Positions 45,331 to 54,119 of a DNA stretch of 64,000 nucleotides are shown here, piece after piece. The position numbers and the translations under genes are program-made. The notes beneath the pieces are model-generated. The model was not told where the DNA came from. It did not search any database and saw only the letters and a list, made by a program, of their open reading frames with translations. The DNA lies in contig JADJXV010000003.1 in the NCBI GenBank assembly GCA_016720145.1, positions 248,001 through 312,000 of the forward strand, written 5' to 3'. The first letter of the stretch is position 1, and the number at the start of each line of letters is the position of its first letter. This DNA comes from Ignavibacteria bacterium. GTDB lineage: Bacteria > Bacteroidota > Ignavibacteria > Kapaibacteriales > UBA961.

Positions 45331-46786
45331 CTACGATCTCCGCATCACCCGCTTCAGCGCCCGCACTTCATCCGCATTAAAAAACTTTAACACCCACAGC
45401 ACAAACACAAATACCACCATTCCTAACAACTTACTCCACACACGATCCGGCATTCCCCACTCGACTCCACCATAGACGGCAAGCGTGAGCGCGATAATTC
45501 CCAACACCCGCCGCCACTCGTATTCAATCGGATAAATCCTCCTCGAGTACGCATACAGGACAAGCATACTTAGAAAATACGCACCAAACGTCGCCCATGC
45601 ACCGCCGTAAATACCATAGTACGGAATAAGTAAAAAATTCAGCCCGACATTTGTCACGGCCGCAATACCGGTCGCGATTGGCAGGAATTTCGTGCGCTTT
45701 TGAATATGAAAACCCGCCGCGAAATTCACAAATAAACCATTGAAAAAATACCCGCCCATGATGATTGGAATTATCCCAAGTCCGCTCCAATACGAAGGAT
45801 GGATAAATTTCCCACCCACAAACGGCATCTGCACGATGTACTGCATACCAAAGCTAACCAATAGAAATACTCCCGCGCATATAAGCGTAAAATACGTCAG
45901 AATCCGGCTGAATAACTTCGGCGCGTCGGCTTCCTCGTGATGACCCAGATAAAAATGGTTTCCACGCGAAGTCAAAGACCGCCACCAGTAACATCATCGG
46001 AATGCCAAGCCGGTAATTAACACTATACATACCAAGCGTTTCCGCGCCGGCAAGTAATTTCATAATTGGTCGATCGGCAAGCTGCAGCATCATTAGTGAC
46101 AAAGCAGACGGCAACGTCGGCAGCCCAAAAGCAAGCATTTCACGAAAAAACTTTTTGTCCCGAAGCGGCGCAAGCCACCGGAGAATCGTCGGCACAAATG
46201 CCACGACTGCAATACTGGATGAGATAATCCCCGCGACGATAACCCCTCGCACTCCCATTTTTAAGCTCACGACCAGCACAAAAGTCGCGCCCACATTGAC
46301 GGCAACAGTCATTATCTTCAATATCGCAAAGGTCTTAGCGCGACGATTCATCCGCAAAACGGCATACGGAATAAACGTGAGCACATCACACAGCGGAATA
46401 AACGCCGCGATGAGTATGACGGATGTACCATACATAGCATAGAGTTCGGGGAAGTAATGCGCAATAGGTTCGGAGAAGATGAGCACGACGGCCGTAAACA
46501 CCACGCTCACGACAAATATCCCCCAAAACGAGTACGAAAACGCCTTTTTCGTCTGTTCATCATCGGTGCGCGAGAAGAACCGAAAGAACGCCGAGTCGAG
46601 CCCGATGCAATAGATAATCGTGATAAACCCAAGCACAGAAAGAAGATCGGTATAAGCGCCGACTTCTGTTTTGGTGAGGAAATTAGAATACAGCGGGGTA
46701 AGAAGGAAGGTCATAAATCGCACAAGGATCGTCGTCAGTCCGTAAATCAGTGCGTCCGAGGCAAGTGTGCGAAGTTTTCCGAGCAT
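45331..46786 (-). CDS. Polysaccharide biosynthesis flippase (MVF/Wzx-like), frame broken in an A/T run
   Basis: From the ATG at 46784-46786 the first frame gives about 285 residues of a multi-pass flippase (DALIYGLTTILVRFMTFLLT, PLYSNFLTKTEVGAYTDLLS, FGLPTLPSALSLMMLQLADR) to FAWKPF. The expected continuation YLGHHEEADAPKLFSRILTY and five more helices lie in another frame to the stop at 45331. Removing one A from the five at 45951-45955 (plus strand) rejoins them as PFYLGHHEEA. The total is then about 484 residues, as in O-antigen/teichoic-acid flippases. It moves lipid-linked glycans across the inner membrane. The coding DNA is visibly richer in G and C than surrounding genes. Confidence 0.9.
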
Positions 46787-46934
46787 AGGTTTTTTTAACG
46801 CAATAGGCGCAAACGTGCGCAATTACTTATGTTTTAACTTTTAGGGATATCAATTGAACCTGCTTGCTGACAATTTTGCAATTGCGAACTATCGCTCCTT
46901 TTGCAACCTTTGCGTTAAAAAATGGCATTTAATT

Positions 46935-46960
46935 GAACACTTCGACAAGCTCAGTGTGAC
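46935..46960. repeat. GAACACTTCGACAAGCTCAGTG-type interspersed repeat
   Basis: CACTTCGACAAGCTCAGTG, then TGAC, with CACT...AGTG arms. This short word is familiar as an interspersed intergenic repeat in many environmental genomes. One copy is seen in the window. The rest of the 46787-46991 spacer shows no gene. Confidence 0.5.
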
Positions 46961-46991
46961 GGAAGCAGTTACTATTCAATATGTTACGTCA

Positions 46992-48830
46992 TCACCCTTC
47001 GTACACCGGGAATTCCACTATAAATGTCGCACCCTCACCATACGTGCTCTCGCACCATATCTTACCATTCATGGCTTCTACTAATTTTTTGACTATGGAG
47101 AGACCGAGTCCGGTGGAGTGTTCGCCGGCGGTGGGGCGTGCTGATAGCTCTGAGAACTTCTTGAAAAGTTTAGGTTTATCTTCTTCGGTCAGTCCTGGTC
47201 CTTGATCATGAACGCTGATTCGAACAGCATTATCAATGAGCTCGATAGAGATGCTGACGCTGGTATTGGAGTGTGAAAATTTAATGGCATTGGATATTAA
47301 ATTGTCGAGTACTTGTCTGAAAAGCAATGGACTTGACTCTATATGAGCATCTATGACTTTCAATTCAAGGGTGATGTGTTTGGTCTGTGCGGCAGTCCTG
47401 TGGTGTTCTACTGCGGCGCGGGTATAATCGCTCACCGCGAACACTTCCTTTTCAGTAAACACATTTCCGAGTTCAATTTTATTCAAATCGAGAATATTGA
47501 TGATGAGTTCGTGCATTCTCATTGACGACGTGCGGATATCATTCGCCATATTCACAATTTCATCAAAAGAAAGAGTACGCACTTCATTTACTAACACATT
47601 AGCAATCATGGTGATTGAGCTGAGAGGATTTTTCAAATCATGGGAAGCTATTCCGAGGAACTCATTTTTCTCAACATTGAGGAGGAGGAGCTGTTCATTC
47701 TTTATTTCAAGCTCTTGATTGAGTACATTGAGTTCGGCATTTTTTTCTTTTAATATTTCTTGTTCACGCTGTATCAAAGCAAGATCATGTTGAATTGCAA
47801 GCCGTTGCGCTATTCTCATCGATTCATCAGTATTTACTTCTTGTTCGATATCATGATATTTCTCAAAATGATACGCAAAACTTTCCCAGTCTTTTTTATG
47901 TTTATAAATCTCGGCTAATGTTTGATGGTTTTCATACAAATCCTGCCGAAGATTGAATTTTTCATCAATTTCGATTGCTCGTAATAAATACTCGATAGCC
48001 AGCTCCAAATTACACCCGTCAAAATCCTCTGCTGAGTAGAGCCCGCCGATATGACCCAATATCGTAGCAATATCGACCTGAAGATCCATTAATTCAAATT
48101 CTGACAATGCTTTAGTATAATATTCAAGTGCGAGAGGATATTGTTTTATGGAATAATATACGGAGCCAATATTTCCGAGCATACGCGCTGCTTCAGACTT
48201 CATTCCTAATGCTTCATGAGCCGACAGTGCTTTAGTAAAATATTCAAGTGCCCGAGTATATTCTTTTTGAGAACGGTGTAAAATCCCAATATTACACGTA
48301 ACATTTGCTGCTTCGGACTCCATACCAAGTTCTAAGTGTTCAGCAAGTGCTTTGGTATAATAGATATATGCGCGTTCATAGTCTTCGAGCTTTGAATAGA
48401 CAATACCAATATTTCCGGTGATCATCGATATACCTGTTCGGTCATTAATTATTTCGGCTGCTTCAATCGCTTTGGTATAGTATTCTAATGCCTTGGAGTA
48501 ATTCGAAGTATTCCAATTTACAAGCCCTATGATATTATTTGCTTTAGCTTGAATTAAATATTTAACAGAATCAGCTTGGATTTGGTGATTGATATCTGCG
48601 ATAGCTTCATGTGCATTCACTTGAGCTTTTGCATAATTACCTTTGTACCAAGCATTTTGCGCTAACGCTATTTTAACAAAAGCTTTGTATTCGTATGTTT
48701 CCTGCGATTCATTTCGTAGGTCAAGCTCGAGTAGCTTTTCACGGAGAAGACGCTCGGCTACATCATAAAAGCCCTTTTTATTTTCACTTTCAGCTATTTT
48801 AAGCGTGTCTTGGAGCTCTTGGTAATTCAT
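46992..48830 (-). CDS. Second cytoplasmic TPR-containing sensor histidine kinase
   Basis: 612 residues, no membrane helix. About 10-310 is a TPR array (AKANNIIGLVNWNTSNYSKA, ISMITGNIGIVYSKLEDYER, AANVTCNIGILHRSQKEYTR). A coiled coil at about 345-385 (IQREQEILKEKNAELNVLNQ) leads to HisKA (FLGIASHDLKNPLSSITMIA, His about 397) and HATPase_c (LDNLISNAIKFSHSNTSVSI, HDQGPGLTEEDKPKLFKKFS, GEHSTGLGLSIVKKLVEAMN). The kinase half is nearly colinear with the one at 21722-23905, including the ending GxHSTGLGLSIVKKLVEAMNG. The TPR halves have diverged, as expected for a shared output and different inputs. No response regulator is adjacent. Confidence 0.93.
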   Translation of the reverse strand: MNYQELQDTLKIAESENKKGFYDVAERLLREKLLELDLRNESQETYEYKAFVKIALAQNAWYKGNYAKAQVNAHEAIADINHQIQADSVKYLIQAKANNIIGLVNWNTSNYSKALEYYTKAIEAAEIINDRTGISMITGNIGIVYSKLEDYERAYIYYTKALAEHLELGMESEAANVTCNIGILHRSQKEYTRALEYFTKALSAHEALGMKSEAARMLGNIGSVYYSIKQYPLALEYYTKALSEFELMDLQVDIATILGHIGGLYSAEDFDGCNLELAIEYLLRAIEIDEKFNLRQDLYENHQTLAEIYKHKKDWESFAYHFEKYHDIEQEVNTDESMRIAQRLAIQHDLALIQREQEILKEKNAELNVLNQELEIKNEQLLLLNVEKNEFLGIASHDLKNPLSSITMIANVLVNEVRTLSFDEIVNMANDIRTSSMRMHELIINILDLNKIELGNVFTEKEVFAVSDYTRAAVEHHRTAAQTKHITLELKVIDAHIESSPLLFRQVLDNLISNAIKFSHSNTSVSISIELIDNAVRISVHDQGPGLTEEDKPKLFKKFSELSARPTAGEHSTGLGLSIVKKLVEAMNGKIWCESTYGEGATFIVEFPVYEG

Positions 48831-49018
48831 AGTGGGAGGTATTTTACGTTTGATTTTAGGATTGTATGTCTTTGAGAAACGTTATGCTTATATTAAATAA
48901 TATTGATAGAAACTCTTACAAATCTAAAGCTTTATATCAGTTACGACAAATAAATTATACAATGAAATTAAAGGTACTGAAATGCATGTAGGTAATGAAT
49001 CCAGACCTGTTTGAATTT

Positions 49019-50911
49019 TCAGGACGTCCTGCCGAACCTATTATCGAATTCAACAAGCGGGAAATCCACTACCACAGGACGACCATGAGGGCAGACGTAC
49101 GGCGTAGATGTGGCAAACAAATCCTCTACCAATCTACGCATTTCGATTGCTGAAAGCTTATGACCGGACTTGATTGCAGCCTTACATCCAAACGATGCAG
49201 CCAAATTATCGCGTTTATCCGAATGCCTGATTTGCTGATATTCTTCGAATTGAACGAGAATTTCCTTCAATGCACTTTCTTCTTCGCCGGAATGAACATC
49301 AAGTGGAACACCTCGGATTTCTATAATCATGCCCTCTATAGTAAAGTCAAATCCCAACAACATCAGATCATCTTCAATCTCTTTGATTAGTGATTGTTCA
49401 GATGTACTGAGCTCAATTTTTACCGGAAATAGCAGATGCTGACCATACGTAAATTGTTTGTTCATAGCCTTTAACGCACGTTCGTAAAGAATTCGTTCAT
49501 GCGCATTATGCTGATCGATAATCATCACGCCTTTATCAGTCTGCACAAATATATACTTGTTGTGTAATTGCCATACAGTGATTTCAGGTTGCGATTCAAG
49601 ATCGGAATTTTGCTCTTTTGCTTCGGATGCAACCGGATTCTCATTACCAAATAAAGCTTCGAATGCAGATTGATGCGTGGGAGTAAATGTGTGCAAGGTT
49701 TTCTGCAACAGATTCTGTGAATAATCTGACGTTTTTTGTCCGGAAAAAAGCGAAGGAGTCGATTGTAGCGAGTATTGCTTCGGTGTAGATATGGAATTAA
49801 TAATTTCACCGGTCAGTCGATTGACGAGAAGAACATCATTGGGAGTAGAACTCGGCGACAATTGCATTTTTTCGAAAGGTGACTGTGCTACTTGTTCTCG
49901 GAAATGCACTTCACGCGTTAAATTACTGCGTTGCAGAGCTTCACTAACTCCTTGAGAAAGAGCGTTATACACCATACGCTCATCGTCGAATTTTACTTCG
50001 TGTTTCTGCGGGTGCACATTCACATCTACTTTTTCATGGTCAATTTCAATATTAATCACAAAGAATGGATGCGAATTTTTGTCAAGTAAATGTTCAAATG
50101 GAAAGAAAACGGCATGAGAAAGCGATCGACTCGAAATTGAACGACCATTCAGATAAAAATACTGACCGGTTCTTGACTGCTTTGCCATAGATGGCTGACC
50201 GATGTAACCGGTAATTTTCACCAGTGGCGCGCTAAAATCGACCTTTATGAGCTGTGATGCTGATTTTTCACCCATGAGTGCAATGATGCGATGTTCCAAA
50301 TCAGACGGCTTCACATCGAATACCAACGCATCGGCATCAAAAAAGGTAAACCGAACATTCGGACGAGAAAGCGCGAACTTCAGCATTGTTTCGGAGATAT
50401 GGCGGAATTCGGTGAGGTCTGAACGGAGGAATTTCTTGCGGGCAGGTACGTTGTAGAATAAATTTCGAACGAAAATTTGGGTGCCTGTTTCTGTTTTAAA
50501 TGGTTCAATACTATCCTCTTTGAGCGGTTCGGCGGTCAGCTTCCATCCAAATTCATCGGTTTCTTGCCGCGTACGAATTTCCAAATGTGCAATCGCCCCA
50601 ATGGACGCGAGGGCTTCACCCCGAAAGCCGAGTGTCATGATACGTTCGAGGTCTTGGACGGTCATGATCTTACTCGTCGCATGGCGTTTGGTAGCAAGAG
50701 ACAAGTCTTCCCTACTCATCCCCGAACCATTATCTACTATATGAATCAGTTGTTTACCGGCACCACGTACGATGACTGAAATTTGGGTAGCGCCGGCATC
50801 GAGTGAATTTTCGACGAGCTCTTTGACGACAGATTCAGGACGCTGTACGACTTCTCCGGCTGCAATTTGATTGGCTATAAACTCGGGTAAAATGTGTATC
50901 GTTTTGTTCAT
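49019..50911 (-). CDS. mutL: DNA mismatch repair protein MutL
   Basis: 630 residues. GHKL ATPase start: IHILPEFIANQIAAGEVVQR, VVKELVENSLDAGATQISV, DNGSGM, KRHATSKI, GFRGEALASIGA. A linker is followed by a C-terminal domain with DQHNAHERILYERALKAMNK (about residue 465) and CPHGRPVVVDF (about 606). The endonuclease motif in nicking MutL is DQHA(x)2E(x)4E; here the fourth residue is Asn instead of Ala, with the acidic residues kept, so it probably still nicks. It acts after MutS in mismatch repair. The ATG at 50909-50911 overlaps the TGA of the DUF1648 gene (ATGA-type), so translation is coupled. Confidence 0.97.
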   Translation of the reverse strand: MNKTIHILPEFIANQIAAGEVVQRPESVVKELVENSLDAGATQISVIVRGAGKQLIHIVDNGSGMSREDLSLATKRHATSKIMTVQDLERIMTLGFRGEALASIGAIAHLEIRTRQETDEFGWKLTAEPLKEDSIEPFKTETGTQIFVRNLFYNVPARKKFLRSDLTEFRHISETMLKFALSRPNVRFTFFDADALVFDVKPSDLEHRIIALMGEKSASQLIKVDFSAPLVKITGYIGQPSMAKQSRTGQYFYLNGRSISSRSLSHAVFFPFEHLLDKNSHPFFVINIEIDHEKVDVNVHPQKHEVKFDDERMVYNALSQGVSEALQRSNLTREVHFREQVAQSPFEKMQLSPSSTPNDVLLVNRLTGEIINSISTPKQYSLQSTPSLFSGQKTSDYSQNLLQKTLHTFTPTHQSAFEALFGNENPVASEAKEQNSDLESQPEITVWQLHNKYIFVQTDKGVMIIDQHNAHERILYERALKAMNKQFTYGQHLLFPVKIELSTSEQSLIKEIEDDLMLLGFDFTIEGMIIEIRGVPLDVHSGEEESALKEILVQFEEYQQIRHSDKRDNLAASFGCKAAIKSGHKLSAIEMRRLVEDLFATSTPYVCPHGRPVVVDFPLVEFDNRFGRTS

Positions 50912-51375
50912 ACTTTAGTAGAATCTCCATTAATTTCAGGTAGTTTTCTAAATTTACTAACCAAAGAATAAATGATAATTCCGGTGAGCATTACAAACAT
51001 ACTGAGACTCGGCATCAGGAAAGAAGATGACAGCTGAACAGGAAAGATGGAATTGGAATAGCATGTAACGATAAAAGTCATAATCAACAGGAAATTTATC
51101 ATTAATCCCCAATGTTTGAATGCGTTATCGAACCATTGATAGGTATGTTCTGCTCGGTGTGGAGAGAGCCAATATTCTTTATTTGGCAGGTTTATCATCG
51201 AAATTGGGAGCTTACGTATAATGATAGGAATTCCAAAGAATAACCCATTCATACCAATAATTAACATACTAAAAAGTAGAAAGAATGTACCTTTATGCTG
51301 CCAACCATCCGGCTCACCACTAAAATTGAAATGCACAGCTATATTCTCCGGAAGTATTGGATAAAAATACACCAT
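50908..51375 (-). CDS. DUF1648-type membrane protein, start uncertain
   Basis: 155 residues from the ATG at 51373-51375. The N-terminal YPILPENIAVHFNFSGEPDG then W is the DUF1648 signature. Three further hydrophobic helices follow (FLLFSMLIIGMNGLFFGIPI, LMINFLLIMTFIVTCYSNSI, LSMFVMLTGIIIYSLVSKF). In relatives a membrane helix precedes the signature. Here an open frame continues upstream for about 19 codons and reads KTIFLVVLYIVFAAS just before that Met, but contains no ATG, GTG or TTG. An ATC at 51430-51432 lies behind a GGGAG site. Either a start was mutated or misread, or a rare start is used. The function of the family is unknown. Confidence 0.75.
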   Translation of the reverse strand: MVYFYPILPENIAVHFNFSGEPDGWQHKGTFFLLFSMLIIGMNGLFFGIPIIIRKLPISMINLPNKEYWLSPHRAEHTYQWFDNAFKHWGLMINFLLIMTFIVTCYSNSIFPVQLSSSFLMPSLSMFVMLTGIIIYSLVSKFRKLPEINGDSTKV

Positions 51376-51418
51376 ACTCGCTGCAAATACTATATAAAGT
51401 ACAACTAAAAATATCGTC

Positions 51419-52207
51419 TTAAATCTTTTGATGTTTTCTCCCTTTCACGGCTGACAATAAAACTCTTTTAAATCCATAAAATACTGGACATTCTGGATAG
51501 CGGATTCGTAGTAATTCTCTATAAGTATCTAAAAATTGAGTTCCTATCTCCGGTGAAAGTTGTGATAAATATGGTACTAACAGCGTACCTTTTGTCCACT
51601 CGACCATCGCATCCGAATTTTCGAGAACATGAGGATATACTTTGACCATGACATTTAATTCGACGCCACCTAACGAATAGAGTATTTCAGCATACTTCTC
51701 GGGTGGGAGCATCCATCCTAATCGATTCGTAGGATTGTTGTCATTTTGTGGAAAATACTCAGCAAATTCAACAGTTGCAAGTTGATACGCTAATTGATGA
51801 GTATAGTGATCGTTATTATATGGCATCTGCACAAGAAATTGTCCACCGGGTAAAAGATGTTCCCATAGTTTTTTGAAAAGCTGTTCATGATTTTCACACC
51901 AATGAAGAGCGGCATTCGAGAATATCACATCATAATCTCCTTCTATTTCTTCAATAGATGCTAGCCCGTAAGTCAGTCCATGGCGTTCGTATTGCATTGA
52001 TTGAGCAAGCATTTCAGGTGAATTGTCAATGCCGAGTACATTGCTCCCGGGTAACAAATCTGCCAAGCGTTTGGTATGCTCGCCTGTTCCGCATCCAAGG
52101 TCTATCACCTCTACATTCGGACGAATTCGCAGCATAGACAGCACGTCTAGCACCGGAGCTGTGCGTTCGTATTTAAATTTATCGTATTGGTCGGGATTCC
52201 AGGACAT
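51419..52207 (-). CDS. Trans-aconitate 2-methyltransferase-like SAM methyltransferase
   Basis: 262 residues, class I methyltransferase. The N-terminus MSWNPDQYDKFKYERTAPVL matches Tam (W-x-P-x-QY-x(2)F-x(2)ER). Motif I is VIDLGCGTGEHTKRLADLLP, followed by VLGIDNSPEMLAQS, DVIFSNAALHWCENHEQLF and LLPGGQFLVQMP. Tam methylates trans-aconitate, removing an aconitase inhibitor. Other members methylate different small acids, so the substrate is probable but not proven. The ATG is at 52205-52207. The spacer of 264 bases to the divergent GyrI-like gene must hold both promoters. Confidence 0.88.
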   Translation of the reverse strand: MSWNPDQYDKFKYERTAPVLDVLSMLRIRPNVEVIDLGCGTGEHTKRLADLLPGSNVLGIDNSPEMLAQSMQYERHGLTYGLASIEEIEGDYDVIFSNAALHWCENHEQLFKKLWEHLLPGGQFLVQMPYNNDHYTHQLAYQLATVEFAEYFPQNDNNPTNRLGWMLPPEKYAEILYSLGGVELNVMVKVYPHVLENSDAMVEWTKGTLLVPYLSQLSPEIGTQFLDTYRELLRIRYPECPVFYGFKRVLLSAVKGRKHQKI

Positions 52208-52471
52208 AATGATAGATAATTAAACTAATTAGAATCGCTTGGTTTTCAATATAGAAGTTCGTTTTTTATCAAAAATACGAAAGTTATTTTGCCGAACAGG
52301 TCTACTTTCGTTCCTACATTTTGTTTTTCGATTATAATTTTTATTGCCTTTTCTTTCACTCCTGACATTGAGTTGTCAGTACGGTACCGTAATTTTGCCC
52401 CATTATTGCATAGGATATGCAGTAAAGCATGTAGATTTTTCTGATAACAATTTAACTTAGGAGACCTGCCA

Positions 52472-52954
52472 ATGCAAACACCTACTTTTCGAGAAATGGG
52501 AGCAAAAAAATTAATTGGATGCTCTATTTATACTTCCGGCACAAAGTCGGATTTTCCGGAGATTTGGGATGTATTTATCAAGCGAATGGATGAAATTCCA
52601 CATGCTCTCAAGTCAGAGACTTCGTATGCTGTGGAGTTTTTGGGACAGGAATTTCACACAGAAGGTAAATGGTTTTATATGCCATGTATAGAGGTTACGG
52701 AGTTTGATGAAATACCTATTCTCATGGTAGCCAAGACTATTCCTGCGGCACGATATGCAGTATTTACCCATACCGGTGATATTTCCGGTGTTCATGAATT
52801 ATATACATTTGTTTTTAAAGAGTGGCTACCAAATTCAGAATTCGAAATGGCTTTTGACTTTAATTTAGAGCTGTATGATGAGAGATTTTTAGGGGTTGAT
52901 AATCCGGAATCACAACTTGAGATATTAGTACCGGTTCGATCAAAATCTGTCTAA
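52472..52954 (+). CDS. GyrI-like / AraC effector-binding-domain protein
   Basis: 160 residues, with GGAG 11 bases before the ATG at 52472. The SOUL/GyrI-like fold is read from KLIGCSIYTSGTKSDFPEIW, YAVEFLGQEFHTEGKWFYMP, CIEVTEFDEIPILMVAKTIP, ARYAVFTHTGDISGVHELYT and FNLELYDERFLGVDNPESQL. Stand-alone members bind small hydrophobic or drug-like ligands, and some act as hydrolases or drug-sequestering proteins. No HTH is present. It begins a run of small-molecule and efflux-related genes (VOC, VOC, MATE, reductase). Confidence 0.85.
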   Translation: MQTPTFREMGAKKLIGCSIYTSGTKSDFPEIWDVFIKRMDEIPHALKSETSYAVEFLGQEFHTEGKWFYMPCIEVTEFDEIPILMVAKTIPAARYAVFTHTGDISGVHELYTFVFKEWLPNSEFEMAFDFNLELYDERFLGVDNPESQLEILVPVRSKSV

Positions 52955-53037
52955 ATCTAATCACTCTATTTCAATACATTCCAACATATTACTTACTTTA
53001 GTGAATTCATATTTTTTAATTCTATTTACTTACATCT

Positions 53038-53469
53038 ATGGCTACTTTATCCCCTTATCTCAACTTCAACGGCAATACCGAGGAAGCGTTTAATTTCTAT
53101 AAATCAGTTTTTGGCGGTGAGTTCGCAATTCTTTCACGATTCAAAGATATGCCGAGTAATCCCGGTACGCCCGCGATGTCGGAGATTGACAGTGAGAAAA
53201 TATTACATATAGCATTACCAATCAGTCCGGGGCACGTGATTATGGGAACAGATGCTTTAGAATCATTTGGGCAGGTTCTCACATTTGGTGATAATTTTTC
53301 AATTTCAGTTTCCGTTGACAGTGAAGCCGAAGCTGATCGAATTTTTGCCGGGCTTTCTGCTGATGGCAAAATTGAAATGCCCCTTGAAAAAACTTTTTGG
53401 GGAGCGTATTTTGGAATGTGCAAAGACAAATTCAACGTACAATGGATGGTGAATTATGATTATAAGTAA
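53038..53469 (+). CDS. PhnB-like VOC protein
   Basis: 143 residues. ATLSPYLNFNGNTEEAFNFY, KSVFGGEFAILSRFKDMP, EKILHIALPISPGHVIMGTD, NFSISVSVDSEAEADRIFAG, PLEKTFWGAYFGMCKDKFNV. This is the glyoxalase/PhnB-type family, often annotated as 3-demethylubiquinone methyltransferase-like. The true activity is unknown. The ATG at 53038 fits the family start (L-x-PYLxFxGNxEEAxxFY). It lies 83 bases after the GyrI-like gene in the same orientation. Confidence 0.92.
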   Translation: MATLSPYLNFNGNTEEAFNFYKSVFGGEFAILSRFKDMPSNPGTPAMSEIDSEKILHIALPISPGHVIMGTDALESFGQVLTFGDNFSISVSVDSEAEADRIFAGLSADGKIEMPLEKTFWGAYFGMCKDKFNVQWMVNYDYK

Positions 53470-53590
53470 TTGTAATTTAAGTATGTAAAGAAATTGCCAT
53501 TACTTTTCTAATTGATACTATTACAACGAAAACTAAACTCATAAACAGTAAATAATATTCTTCTGTTTATTTATATAATTTCATTTATTT

Positions 53591-54067
53591 ATGGAAAAAA
53601 TTACTCCCTCAAATTCTCAAAAAATCTTCCCTTATCTTTGGTTCAACGGTAATCTTGAAGAAGCTGTTCGCTTTTATACTTCTACCTTTAGCAATTCTAG
53701 AATCCTATCCATGAATATTATCCCTGAAAATATCTCGATGGCTACTTTTGAGCTTGAGGGGTTGCAATTCATGGCGTTAGATGGCGGTCCGTACTATGCC
53801 TTTTCCCCTGCTGTTTCATTTTACATTCATTGCGACACGCAGGATGAAATCGACAACTTTTGGAACGCGTTTATCGATGGCGGTGGGCAAGAATTACAAT
53901 GTGGCTGGCTGACTGATAAATTTGGTGTTACCTGGCAGATAATTCCGTCAATTTTAGGAAAACTCATGACTGACCCTGATACTGAACGATCTAATCGTGT
54001 CGTGCAGGCAATGCTGAAAATGAAAAAAATAATTATAGCAGACCTGTTGCAAGCGCATGAAAATTAA
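53591..54067 (+). CDS. PhnB-like VOC protein (3-demethylubiquinone-9 3-methyltransferase type)
   Basis: 158 residues. KIFPYLWFNGNLEEAVRFYT, STFSNSRILSMN, GLQFMALDGGPYYAFSPAVS, FYIHCDTQDEIDNFWNAFID, GGGQELQCGWLTDKFGVTWQ then IIPS. The closing GWLxDKFGVxWQIxP run is typical of this branch. The methyltransferase name is historical; these are VOC-fold proteins of unsettled function. It is unlike the preceding VOC gene in detail and so is not a recent duplicate. No own Shine-Dalgarno site is visible. Confidence 0.92.
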   Translation: MEKITPSNSQKIFPYLWFNGNLEEAVRFYTSTFSNSRILSMNIIPENISMATFELEGLQFMALDGGPYYAFSPAVSFYIHCDTQDEIDNFWNAFIDGGGQELQCGWLTDKFGVTWQIIPSILGKLMTDPDTERSNRVVQAMLKMKKIIIADLLQAHEN

Positions 54068-54119
54068 TCATGTTAGACTATTACGAATGAACGCAAACTA
54101 TTACAAGTGAATCCAAACT

